The notes under the pieces are model-generated. The model saw only the letters and a program-made list of their open reading frames with translations. It was not told the DNA's origin and did no database searches. Position numbers and translations under genes: made by a program. A DNA stretch of 64,000 bases from the NCBI GenBank assembly GCA_907164885.2, contig OU015490.1:205091161-205155160 (forward strand), given 5' to 3'. Origin of the DNA: Dolomedes plantarius. Lineage: Eukaryota > Arthropoda > Arachnida > Araneae > Dolomedidae. Below are positions 22,965 through 32,681 of the stretch, piece after piece. Numbering within the stretch: position 1 is the stretch's first letter; each line of letters begins with the position of its first letter.

Positions 22965-23410
22965 AAAAATAATTACAAGATAAAAAGAACTTTTTATATA
23001 CCATGTTTTAAAATTTTCTGTTGAATCATATAAACGTGACAATTCTATGTATTAATAAGTAGTTTTTAAACTTTTTTTGATGGATTATCAGATCAACTTG
23101 AAAGAAAATGAAGTTAATTGGAAGTTAACTTGCGTTTAACCTTTCGTTCCCTTTCCGCTGATAGATGGCTGCAAAAGTCTACAAAACAAAATTAACTGAA
23201 AATAATAAAAACATGGTAAAAATCTGCTTAAAGATGGCTAAAAGTATGAAAAAATGCATTGTCATCGTGTTATGAGCTATTCTAAAAGTTTCAAATGTCT
23301 AGCTAGTAGAGAAGTTAGTTAAAAATTGATTGCAAGATTTGTACTAGACAAACACACAAACACACACACAGACAAGAAAGAAAGTTAATAAAAACATGGA
23401 AAAAATTTAT
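22965..23410 (-). repeat. Right arm of the ~4.5-kb inverted-repeat structure
   Basis: Inverted partner of 18905-19345. The outer part contains a CA-rich run (23350-23372) typical of some LINE 3' ends, which leaves open that each arm is a separate LINE-tail insertion. Confidence 0.75.
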
Positions 23411-23522
23411 GAAGTGGGCATAGACTGCCGAAAAAATTAACTGAAAACCTACCCTAGCGTTGAAAACTTTTAACTTTTCAATAAAAGATTGCGCAGTTGC
23501 AGCAAATCCTCATAATGAAAAT

Positions 23523-23564
23523 GGACAAATATAACTAAAATTAAAATTTTAGTTATATTTGTCC
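23523..23564. repeat. Perfect 20-bp palindrome with 2-nt spacer
   Basis: ggacaaatataactaaaatt, then aa, then its exact reverse complement. It would form a long uninterrupted hairpin in RNA or single-stranded DNA. Confidence 0.95.
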
Positions 23565-23905
23565 TTATTATCTAGCTCTGTTGGAATATTTCACTTTATA
23601 TATATTGATAAATGCAAATAACACATCAGGGTGTTCGAACGTGGCAGTCTATTTTTTTTATCGAAAATTTGGTGCAAAGAACAGAAAATAATATATGGTT
23701 AATCAAAAAAATTGATAAATAATTGAGCAGACCATTTCTTACTTTTTTTTAAGTGCTCGCTTTTGTTAACAAATACAGATTTCTAAGAGTAAAATACAAA
23801 ATCTAAAGAAAATGTTGCATAAATGTTTCCATAAAAAAATGAACTTTTCTCAATATTAGTTTTGAAATTTAGTTTTTGAAATTTATTTTTAAGATTTCAA
23901 GACTT

Positions 23906-24984
23906 CTATCGCTGCCGGCGTAAAGTGTCTATTAATGCTATATACGTTGTGACAGTTCTCATGTAAGCTACAGAAAAATTATTATTGACAGGGATTCCCC
24001 CATATATCACCATGGTAAGTTCTTTATCGATGTATCTGAGAAACAGAATGTGACTGAGGTCTGATTCTTTAGGGTTTTCAGGGAAGTGACTGGCTTTTTC
24101 TGCTATTTCAGAAGACATGCTGGACACTGCTTGCAACAGAGCATACAATCACAAATGAACACATATTGTCTGCTGACTGTAAACCAACAAGGGCTATTAG
24201 CATAAAACTTTTTGCTTCTAAAAATAAGGCTGTATGTAAAGAACGAGGCTGCTGTATTGGAAAGGAAGAACAAAAACAGCAATTTTGAAAAACTGCTCTT
24301 AGCTTTTTCGACTCTTTTCTTTATATTCATAAATGCTTGCAATAGGTATTTGTAGTCCGGAATTTTATTCGAAGATAGTAATTTTTTAAAGAGTTGTAAA
24401 TTGTAAAGATGCTGTAAACAAATTTTTACGTACAAAATACAAAAAGTATTCATAGCCATGTACATCCCTGCAGTTTGTAAGTATAGGTATAAAATGCTGA
24501 TTATTAAATTTCCAGTCGGTGAATTGAATTGAAATCCAAACAAAAGTGAACTTGCACATGGATAATTTTCACCTAAAGCAGGCAATAATATGTTAACTAA
24601 AGAAACAATAGCACAGATAAATGTACTGAATGTTGCCCAGAAAAATATTCTGCGATCAAAGCATTTGGATTTCAATGGACTGATTGGTGTTAGAAAACGT
24701 TTCACTGACATAAAATATGAAGTAAGCAGAAATCTGAAAATGGTTCCTGTCAAATATGTGAAACCAGTTCCTATAAAATCTGGAGAACTTAAGGGAACTA
24801 CTTTTCCTATTTCAATTATAAAGGATATTGAACATGCAGCATATAAAATAGAAGCGAAAAAGCACGTGATATTAAAGATATGGTCGAACAAATTTTGTCT
24901 TCCAGAACTCGAGGAAGGTAAACTATAAATTAGATTTAAACGAAGCAGATATATTAACGATCTTGATATGGAATAAAGTTCCAT
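23906..24984 (-). pseudogene. Gustatory-receptor-like pseudogene, nearly full length
   Basis: The start ATG at 24982-24984 (MELYSISRSLIYLL) matches the intact paralog at 48905-50002. TM1-TM5 read through to about residue 250 in one frame (24103-24984). Near 24190-24240 the frame shifts. Near 24122 two bases appear missing ahead of SSMSSEIAEKASH, after which the tail reads in a third frame to YIALIDTLRRQR and a stop at 23906. At least two indels therefore disable an otherwise well-conserved copy, so inactivation looks fairly recent. No introns are needed to explain the homology. Confidence 0.8.
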
Positions 24985-25144
24985 ATTGGTTACACAATTT
25001 ATTGCATTGCACTATACTGTATTGTTAACACTAGCCATGAATAGAATTTTTAAAAAATCATGTATTTTGCCTTTACCTTATATTTTGAAAGTCTAAAGGG
25101 GAGTTACTTCAAATTTGAATAAGAATAATAAATTATCGAACAGT
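24985..25144. other. Upstream flank of the 23906-24984 receptor copy
   Basis: Shares the pattern ttgcattgcacta, gtattgttaacact and gggagttacttcaaatttga with the flank at 50015-50125. Confidence 0.6.
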
Positions 25145-25885
25145 TTAAGGGGACTCACTACCCTTAAAACATTGTATTTTTTGAAAAAAATATATGTGAA
25201 AGCCTGGTCATTTTTCTGAACAAAATAATACAAACCGCATGAAAATAGCCCGCTTAGTTCCGGAGATATTGATATTCTAAATATTTAATTACTGATCAAG
25301 TTTATGGTAAGAAAAATTTTAAACTCATTTTACTCAAAATGTAATTTTGCATCATTCCGCAACTTAATCTCATAAACTATAAACATAATTCCATGAAATT
25401 TTTATCACGGCATAATCATGTTATTTTATTGCGTCTGAACTAGAATTATTGCAATCACTGCACATTGTGTTATTTTTTTCAGGGGTAAATTAATGTAAAA
25501 ATTTAAGGAAATTAACTATATTTTGAGCAGTTTTAAAAAAATTGAAAAAATATTTTTAAGTTTAATGTATTGTGTTCAATTGTATTTCTAATTATTTATT
25601 TTAAATATAAAACAAGAATTATACATTTAAGTGTAAAATTAATTTCATATTTCTGCTCGCAAGCCAGTATACAATAACAATGCTTAAAAAACAAGGTATA
25701 TCCAAAGCATTTAAAAAAAATTATTTAAAATTATTTTGAGAGTTGAAATTTTTTTTATTAAAACAAATATATCACTTTATCATATACATAAAATTTGGGA
25801 AAATTGGGAGTAAATTAAAATAGTTACAAAGAGTCAAAATGTATGAAAATATGCCTTATTTCCTCGACTTAAGAGTCGTGAGTCC

Positions 25886-26371
25886 TGTAAGGTATACATA
25901 AGATTCGATTCACAAGAATCGAACTTTTGAGTGAATGAATTAAAGAAGCTGCTTGAGATATGCTAATTTCGGCATACGCGCTTGGTATAAATACAAAGCA
26001 GCTTGATTAATACAGAGGTTGAAGAAGGTTTTGTTAAGGTTGATAGATAAGCGAGTTAAGGGAGCTACAAGGAAAGCAGCTCCAGGTGCTATCCTGCGCT
26101 AGTGCTTAGGGGGCCCAAAGTTTACGTAGCAGAACTGCTGGTTTGACTCTCTGCTGGTTTGTGAGTATGGCAAGGTGTATTTCTATTGAATGTTAATATG
26201 TATTCCGTACAAGTAGTACGTATGCTTATTGCTGTAAAAGCAAATTTTATATGTGCAACGAATTCAATAAACATTGTTTCATGTATAAACTGTGTTTGTA
26301 TCAAATTCATTTAGAGTGCCACTTCAAATTATATACACCCAAGTCTGGTTAGAAGTGAGATAATCTCTATA
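25886..26371 (+). repeat. 5' LTR of copy 1
   Basis: Contains an 8-bp hairpin near its start (ttcgattc and gaatcgaa), a TATA box (25986-25993) and a polyadenylation signal AATAAA (26266-26271). It is about 75 bp longer than the copy 2 LTR, through extra sequence around 26045-26085 and elsewhere. Confidence 0.9.
25986..25993 (+). promoter_or_regulatory. LTR TATA box
   Basis: TATAAATA within the LTR, followed after about 280 bp by AATAAA. This is the expected promoter/polyadenylation layout for an LTR U3-R-U5. The same box is conserved in copy 2 (39919-39926). Confidence 0.7.
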
Positions 26372-26372
26372 C

Positions 26373-26382
26373 TGGCGCCCGA
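26373..26382 (+). other. Primer-binding site (tRNA-Lys type)
   Basis: TGGCGCCCGA begins one base after the LTR end. It matches the complement of the 3' end of a lysine tRNA, as used by many retroelements. The same sequence is at 40229-40238 in copy 2. Confidence 0.8.
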
Positions 26383-26519
26383 AAGTTTATATATATACCC
26401 TAGTTGTTATCGTTACATTTATAACGAACAACATATTTGAAGTTAAACTTTATACTGTGTTATACTCTGATATTGATATTGTGAAAGTATCTTGTTATTA
26501 TACTTATCTACTGTTGAAA

Positions 26520-28505
26520 ATGTATTTAAGACAAAACTCTGCTGAAAATTTATCTGAGATAATTATGGTTCAAAAATTTGCGCCATTCGAAACCACCTTT
26601 AATGGCGGCCCCTCAAACCAATTCCTAAAGAAAATTGAGCATTACTTTCAGCAACAATGCACCCAAGAGGGGGATAAACTTAAAATTCCTCTAGCCGCTT
26701 TAAGAGGTAGTGCATATCAGTGGTACACGTGCATGCAAAGCAGTAATCTGATTTTTGACTATTTGTCATTCAAGCAACAGTTTCTTAGCGTTTTTCCAAA
26801 GACTTTTAATCAAAGTCAAATTGAAGCGAAAATTTATTCGCTAAGGCAACGGGAAGGTCTGTCTGCGTTAGAATTTGCTATGGAAAAGATTTCAAAGTGT
26901 GAGGAATATCTAGAAGGGGTGACGGAAGCGGTAATCTTAAAAATAGTTATCCAACGTTTGAAGCCAAGTGTTCAAGATTTTTTAGACAATCAAAATATTA
27001 CAAGCAAGGTTACCCTCCTTCAAGCTTTATCTAAACATGACAATAGGCATTTCTTCGCTACCCCTTACCCTCACTCAGGTATGAGAAGTTTTATTCACCC
27101 CCGCCAAAATTTTTCGCAAGTTTCAAACCAACAGCGAAACCAGTATCGCGGGCGAAATAATAGAAGCGCATGGCGTTACAATGAAATTAGTGCACTTAAA
27201 GTAAATAATATGCAAGCACCTTATGTGCACTGGCAAGTTGTTTCACATGATATGGTTCAACCTGTTGAAACTGTGTGGTCAAATGTATTAACTTGTCCGA
27301 GCAGTAATCATTATTTTGAGAATAGTGAAAGTCGGGGTATTTTTGTGGCTTATAAAGAAAGTGAGACTAGCTGGAATAATGCGGTTAATCCAGTACAAAT
27401 TTCTGAAGTTAGTGCCGATACTAATGCTAGTGGTTCAGAAAATAAATCATCTGATACTTCTATTGATGCTAAACCTGATATTATTAATGCTATACCTGAT
27501 ATTTTAGATGATATTCACACATCTGTTAATGAAGAAAATTTAGTAGATGACGAAGTATGTGTTAAGGAAGATAGTGAATACTTATTAGTTGACGATAATA
27601 AACATGCTTTACACGATAGTACGAACTCGCTAGGTAATGATGTTATCGTTTCAAGTTTCCATCCGAATGAGGATGCTGTAGGCCAGGTTAATAATATGGT
27701 TTTAAATAAAGTACATAAAAACCAGACTGAGAATAAGGATGAAAAGTTGACACAGAGTTATACTGTAAGTACTTTAGCTGATGCTTCGGAAGCTATAGAC
27801 GTAGTTTGCATTAAAACGCACGAGTACGAAAAGCTTAATCTTCCCAAAACTGAAGCAATTTTGAAGAATTTAAATGATAACGATTCTGATGTCGCAAGTT
27901 TCAAAGAGACTTTTTCGTCAAAAGAGGATAAAAGTAAAGTCAAGGGGGATAAAAAACATGAAAAAGCGTCTTCAGGTTCCAGCATTAAAACTGCTAATAC
28001 TGAAGTAATTAAGTCGGTAAACAATAGGTCGTATAAGCACCAATACGAAAAACAGAGTCAGGTTGTTGAAAAAGATGATACAAGCGGCGAACTAAATTGT
28101 AAAAGTATCATAAACGGCGAGATAAAGCCAGTAACTAAACACGTTGGTGCGGCGTATAAGTTTGAAAACACAGAATCTGCATTAAAATCTAATGCCTATA
28201 GTCTAAAAAGTACGGAGAAAAGTAAAGTGTGCACTACAAAACCTACATCAAAGGATGAATGTGTCTCTGATAAGGTACACAAGGTTATGAAAAGGATATA
28301 TGACAATTCTAAAGGTCCTTTGCATAAGTACAGGAAGCGGAAGATTTCTGCCGCCCAGCAAGGTTGGCCTCCTCCCAAGAGACCTCCTGTCCATCGTCAA
28401 GCCGGACAAGCACCTCAGGACCAACGACCTGCTGTACGAAAGATGCCCACACGGTCAACGAACCCCTTTAATAGGACTGAGACCATCAAGAGAGGTTCCA
28501 CGTAA
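26520..28505 (+). CDS. Gag-like protein of the non-autonomous LTR element
   Basis: I prefer the ATG at 26520 (MYLRQNSAEN), because copy 2 has an equivalent ATG at 40360; a longer frame opens at 26457. The product is about 661 residues. Residues about 27-170 look like a Ty3/gypsy capsid (Retrotrans_gag) domain: FNGGPSNQFLKKIEHYF, GSAYQWYTCM, FLSVFPKTFNQSQIEAKI, LRQREGLSALEFAMEK. The centre is long, acidic and Ser/Asn-rich. The C-terminus is basic and proline-rich (HKYRKRKISAAQQGW, PPPKRPP). There is no CCHC zinc knuckle. The basic tail may replace it for RNA binding (inference). No pol domain is fused. The frame is fully open in this older copy. Confidence 0.8.
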   Translation: MYLRQNSAENLSEIIMVQKFAPFETTFNGGPSNQFLKKIEHYFQQQCTQEGDKLKIPLAALRGSAYQWYTCMQSSNLIFDYLSFKQQFLSVFPKTFNQSQIEAKIYSLRQREGLSALEFAMEKISKCEEYLEGVTEAVILKIVIQRLKPSVQDFLDNQNITSKVTLLQALSKHDNRHFFATPYPHSGMRSFIHPRQNFSQVSNQQRNQYRGRNNRSAWRYNEISALKVNNMQAPYVHWQVVSHDMVQPVETVWSNVLTCPSSNHYFENSESRGIFVAYKESETSWNNAVNPVQISEVSADTNASGSENKSSDTSIDAKPDIINAIPDILDDIHTSVNEENLVDDEVCVKEDSEYLLVDDNKHALHDSTNSLGNDVIVSSFHPNEDAVGQVNNMVLNKVHKNQTENKDEKLTQSYTVSTLADASEAIDVVCIKTHEYEKLNLPKTEAILKNLNDNDSDVASFKETFSSKEDKSKVKGDKKHEKASSGSSIKTANTEVIKSVNNRSYKHQYEKQSQVVEKDDTSGELNCKSIINGEIKPVTKHVGAAYKFENTESALKSNAYSLKSTEKSKVCTTKPTSKDECVSDKVHKVMKRIYDNSKGPLHKYRKRKISAAQQGWPPPKRPPVHRQAGQAPQDQRPAVRKMPTRSTNPFNRTETIKRGST

Positions 28506-29128
28506 TGGACAGACCGGTGCAGGGAAGTTGCCGCTTTAATGAACAAGTCTTGTATCAATTCTCTTATTCTAACTCCCACCCTTTAATAAAACCGAACTAA
28601 ATTGGTTTGAAGTTCCCCAGTGTATATGCTGTGAAAAAAAATATTTGAGAGGAAAGGGGTCAGCCACTGAAAAAAACGGCATACTGTTGTTTTATAAATT
28701 TTTGAAGGGGACATGTAGGGAATAGAATAAATACATACTGCATAATATAATAATTAACCACTAATGTACTAACTTCACAAAACATAATACACGTGCATTA
28801 TGAATTGGGGGAGAGCAGATACAAACAGTCAAGAAATGTCATAGTGTGCAATTGTGTTGACACTTTTAACTAAAATAGATTTTTCTAGGGCGCAGTTGGC
28901 CAGCCCAGTATCCGCAACTCTGCAAATCCACTGTTTGATGGTGTCACCTGGACCCTTCGGGTTAGTTTTGTAAAATAGGAGTGGCGTTTTTCCCCCACAC
29001 AACGTCTGGAAGGTTTTTTTGGCTTTGCCACCCATTATGTAAAAAGTCAGACCAGCACGCGTTTTCAATTAGTTAACTGAAGCCGTTCAGACCTCAGTTT
29101 CCTAATTTTTTTTTTCGAGGGAGGGCAG
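28506..29128 (+). other. 3' non-coding region and polypurine tract of copy 1
   Basis: Conserved between the two copies (for example gaaggggacatgtag and gtgtcacctggacccttcgg), though not coding. It ends with a T-run and the purine tract before the 3' LTR. It may hold packaging or dimerisation signals, which is inference from its conservation. Confidence 0.5.
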
Positions 29129-29613
29129 TGTAAGATATACATAAGATTCGATTCACAAGAATCGAACTTTTGAGTGAATGAATTAAAGAAGCTGCTTGAG
29201 ATATGCTAATTTCGGCATACGCGCTTGGTATAAATACCAAGCAGCTTGATTAATACAGAGGTTGAAGAAGGTTTTGTTAAGGTTTATAGATAAGCGAGTT
29301 AAGGGAGCTACGAGGAAAGCAGCGCCAGGTGCTATCCTGCGCTAGTGCTTAGGGGGCCCAAAGTTTACGTGGCAGAACTGCTGGTTTGACTCTCTGCTGG
29401 TTTGTGAGTATGGCAAGGTGTATTTCTATTGAATGTTAATATGTATTCCGTACAAGTAGTACGTATGCATATTGCTGTAAAACAAATTCTATATGTGCAA
29501 CGAATTCAATAAACATTTTTTCATGTATAAACTGTGTTTGTCTCAAATTCATTTAGAGTGTCACTTCAAATTATATACACCCATGTTTGGGTAGAAGTGA
29601 GTAAAACTCTACA
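29129..29613 (+). repeat. 3' LTR of copy 1
   Basis: Partner of 25886-26371, with scattered substitutions and small indels. It is followed by TSD gtcc. Confidence 0.9.
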
Positions 29614-29623
29614 GTCCCCTTAA

Positions 29624-30197
29624 AACAAATTGAGACGTAAAAAATGCAAAAAGTGTTCATAGCCATTAAAACTCCTGTAGTTTGAAAGACTATAAACAAA
29701 ATATTGACTATTTTATCTCCGGGTAGGGAAGGTAGATGAAATCCAAACAAGTAGTCGCTTGCACTTGGAAAGACTTCCATTTCGGATAAAACTAGAAATA
29801 TTAGAGTTGAAACAGCATTTATCAATGTATTAAATATTCAAATAAATATTTTGCGATCAAAATTTGTATGCGGTAAGAAACTGGGTGCTGTTGAACGACG
29901 TTGCAGTGACATAATTTTCATAAAATGGGAGGTGACTAGAAATCGGAAAATGATGCCTATAAAAAGACCAAAAACTTTTCCTTTAAAATCGGGAGAATTT
30001 AATCTAATAAACCCTGCAATTTCAATCAGGAGCGATAGCGTAATTAAAGCAAGTAAGTTGGAAACAAAAAAAAAACATATGATATTGAAGATATTGTCCA
30101 ACACAGTTTTGTTTCCAGAACTGGAAGATGATAGGCAATAAATAAGATTGAAACGAAATATAATTCGTAATGATCTAGCTACGGAATAAAACTCCAT
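29624..30197 (-). pseudogene. Gustatory-receptor-like pseudogene, C-terminal half missing
   Basis: The start ATG is at 30195-30197 (MEFYSVARSLRIIFRFNLIY). TM1-TM2 read to FDRKIFI, where TGA (29838-29840) replaces the Trp expected in the KIFFW motif. The frame then continues with TM3 and the conserved FGFHLPSLPGDKIVNILF and MNTFCIFYVSIC of TM4, and ends at the TTAA MITE. The second half (TM5-TM7) is absent on either side of the MITE, so a deletion accompanied or preceded the insertion. Confidence 0.8.
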
Positions 30198-31201
30198 AGT
30201 AGTTGTACAAATATTTATTCCTTAAACAATATTGTATATAAAGAGGACTTTCTAAGACTTTATCTGTATTTTTTTCAACCTCAAATAATGATTTACATCA
30301 AATTTGAATTTGAATTTTTAACATTGTTTAAGTGCTAGTGTACTATGTTATTATTAAAGCAATACTTTAACAAACTTGCCTTACATTTCTTTGTTATCTA
30401 AATGCATGCAGTTTTTACGTTATTTTGCTATATCATGGGATATCCTCACTCATAAATTAGCTTTGAAATTCCCTAATATATAATATAAAATTTCTCACGT
30501 TAATACAAACAATTATAGAATAATACGATCAGCTGTACAATGATTATCATTTAATTGCTGTTTTACTTCTTTTCAATGACAGAATTTTTCAAATACTGCT
30601 GGAAAGACTGTTGAAATGGAAAGGAAATTCGTTCGTATCGTAGTACATTCTTCTACCTTTATAAATTTATTTGATCTATAGGCGACTGCATCTTTTGTCC
30701 ATTTATATGTATTACACAGTGATCTCTCAAACAGCCCCGGTTATCACAAAAAAGTTTCTCCATTCGCTGCTTCCATTCGCTGATATTTTTTACTCCATTA
30801 TGTTTAAGAAAAGTTCAGATGTCTATTTAAAGATCTTGATTCCATAGAAAAGACTTATTCATGAGTTTTCTTGGAGAAAATAAGATTTCATTAAAATATT
30901 TAAGCAAATATTTTATATTTGCTGGTTAATACGCGAGAAAATTCATAAGTCGTCGACTGTTAGTCGTCGCGCTGCGTTATTCCGCCATTTCACAGGTAGT
31001 CACGTTAATTTGACTGGACTGTGAATTACATAACTGATACTTTAAAATCAATCGACTTGGTCAAACGTAAAATATGTAACTATTTCAACCAAGAAAAGAG
31101 AAAAATTTGTGAAATGTAAGTGGAGTGCACTTAATATTATATATAAGACGTTTTTTCTTATCTTTAAAAAAAAATATATTTTTGCATTACATATTATTTC
31201 T
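30198..31201. other. Upstream flank of the truncated receptor, no gene
   Basis: AT-rich. It resembles other receptor flanks in places (for example tcaaatttgaatttgaa near 30299 and caaatttgaatttaaaa near 34434). Confidence 0.4.
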
Positions 31202-31418
31202 TTAACCCTTTACTTCCCAGTACCCTTTAAAGTTGAAATTATGACCTAAAAATTTGTAGGCACTCTGTTTAGGCTTAAAGGAGTACACAGTTAAAATTTC
31301 TTAAAGATTGCACTTCCGGTTTCGATTTTGTGGATGTTCCATGACCTGGAACACTGGGAAACTAGCGCTTTGAAAAGTGCAGCTAATCGAGCATTGCGGT
31401 GAAGCGAACAAAAGAAAA

Positions 31419-31625
31419 AACGGACACACACAAATAAAAATACAACAAAAAACTTGATTATATATGATTTTAAATAAATATTTACAGTTCCTATATACAA
31501 AATCAGTTCATATTTTTACAAAAGCAGTTCCTATATACAAAAAACACACAAATAAAAACACAATAAAAACTTGATTATATATGATTTTAAATAAATATTT
31601 ACAGTTCCTATATACAAAAGCAGTT
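31419..31625 (+). repeat. Direct repeat inside the TTAA MITE
   Basis: The block cacaaataaaaa...cttgattatatatgattt...cagttcctatatacaaaa occurs twice, at about 31424-31503 and 31545-31619, with extra copies of cagttcctatatac. Confidence 0.85.
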
Positions 31626-31741
31626 CCTACACTTAAAAATACTCACTGACCTATTTTTTTGCTTCGCGATATTTTTGGAAGCACGTCAGTCCCTTCTCAA
31701 AAAAGCAAAACCAACATTGCAGGTTTTGCAACATTGCAGGT

Positions 31742-31770
31742 CCTCGAGTTTACTGTTCGTAAACTCGAGG
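31742..31770. repeat. 12-bp perfect hairpin
   Basis: cctcgagtttac, loop tgttc, gtaaactcgagg. It lies at the centre of the MITE. Confidence 0.9.
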
Positions 31771-32336
31771 ATGCCAGGATGCTGCCCAGACAATCGACGA
31801 ACAACGAGGAGCCCGGAGGACTAGTATTGCATAGGATTTTGGACATAGGACTTTTGTTCGAGGTATGCGGTAGAAGCTGAACCGGTTTGGACTGGCTAAT
31901 CTGGACAGAGAGGTATCCAGAGAGAAACACGTGTTCTACTGCGCAAACTGCTCTAGTTTCCCAGTGTTCCATATCATGGAACACCTTTTGAAAATCTTTC
32001 GTTATTGCTATAATTTCGGTATAAAAAATTTAAAATAATATAGAATAAATAGTTTAGAGTATAGCCAATACAATAACATAGAAATGTTTTCCTTGCATTT
32101 TTTTTGTATTTAAAATTGATTTTTAAATTATGGCTCTGAAATATGGCTCTTTTTTATAACGTCACTGGAACGAGGGTATGTATGGGCTTGTGGAACACTG
32201 CCATGTATTATCAAAAAGAGTAGATCAAAGTAAAAAATGAAGCTAATTGCTTAGTTTTTCGCAGAATTTTGACGGTTTTATAAGCGAGTAAATTTTGGTG
32301 TTCCACTATATGGAACACCGGGGAGCAAAGGGTTAA

Positions 32337-32681
32337 GAGAATAATGTATTTAAAGTTTTTACAATGCTCTGAAAATTAAGAAAAATAATTGAAAATATTC
32401 ATAGATGCAAATTTTATAGAAGTCCGTGCAAACCTGGAGACCTATTATTATATTTCCCGAACTATATTTCTGAATGCTCAATGAAAAAATGAAATAAGAA
32501 TCAAGGCAGCCATTCAGTTTTTCTTTATTAACTTCAAAGGCGTTAACAAATACAGGTTTCTAAGAGAAAAATACAAAATCAGCAGAAAATCTTTCATGAA
32601 CGCTTACATTAAGAGAAAAAGAATTTATATTGAATAAGACTTTTTTAAAAGTTGTTTAAAAACAACTTTTTTATAAGTTTC
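32337..32681. other. Stretch downstream of the intact receptor
   Basis: Contains ttaacaaatacaggtttctaagag.aaaatacaaaatc, also seen at 23766-23800 downstream of another receptor copy, so it is a duplicated 3' flank. Confidence 0.55.

Larger units (their letters stand above)
25886..29613 (+). mobile_element. Gag-only LTR retrotransposon, copy 1
   Basis: A 3728-bp element with a 4-bp TSD gtcc (25882-25885 and 29614-29617). The LTRs are 25886-26371 and 29129-29613, starting TGTAAG and ending CTCTAYA. A primer-binding site follows the 5' LTR, and a purine-rich tract (cgagggagggcag) precedes the 3' LTR. The interior contains one long gag-like frame and about 600 bp of non-coding 3' sequence. I find no protease, RT, RNase H or integrase motif, so the element is non-autonomous, of the TR-GAG kind. 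The LTRs differ at roughly 4% of positions by eye, making it older than copy 2. Confidence 0.85.
25149..29619. mobile_element. TTAA-type MITE, interrupted by an LTR element
   Basis: Flanked by TTAA (25145-25148 and 29620-29623). The ends are GGGGACTCAC and its inverted copy, GTGAGTCC at 25878-25885 joined to CC after the LTR insertion at 29618-29619. Without the LTR element it is about 735 bp, with no ORF. The insertion joins the upstream flank of one receptor copy to the truncated next copy. Confidence 0.65.
31206..32332. mobile_element. TTAA-type MITE with palindromic subterminal motifs
   Basis: A 1127-bp element flanked by TTAA (31202-31205 and 32333-32336). The ends are CCCTTTACTTCCC and the complement of CCCTTTGCTCCCC. 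Palindromic motifs of the form GTTCCA-N4/5-TGGAAC occur near 31335, 31967 and 32299. Blocks next to the first two (caaagcgctagtttcccag type) are inverted copies, 31340-31380 versus 31945-31970. The middle contains a duplicated segment and a perfect hairpin. The ORFs at 31659-31880 (+) and 31697-31984 (-) lack transposase features. Confidence 0.75.

Noticed and set aside
28880..28960. A second SINE inside the LTR element
   Set aside because: The segment is present at the same place in both LTR copies, without TSD or B box, so it is part of the element's 3' region.
31659..31984. Opposed ORFs in the TTAA MITE as a piggyBac transposase
   Set aside because: No acidic catalytic motifs or Cys-rich C-terminus; the element is too short.
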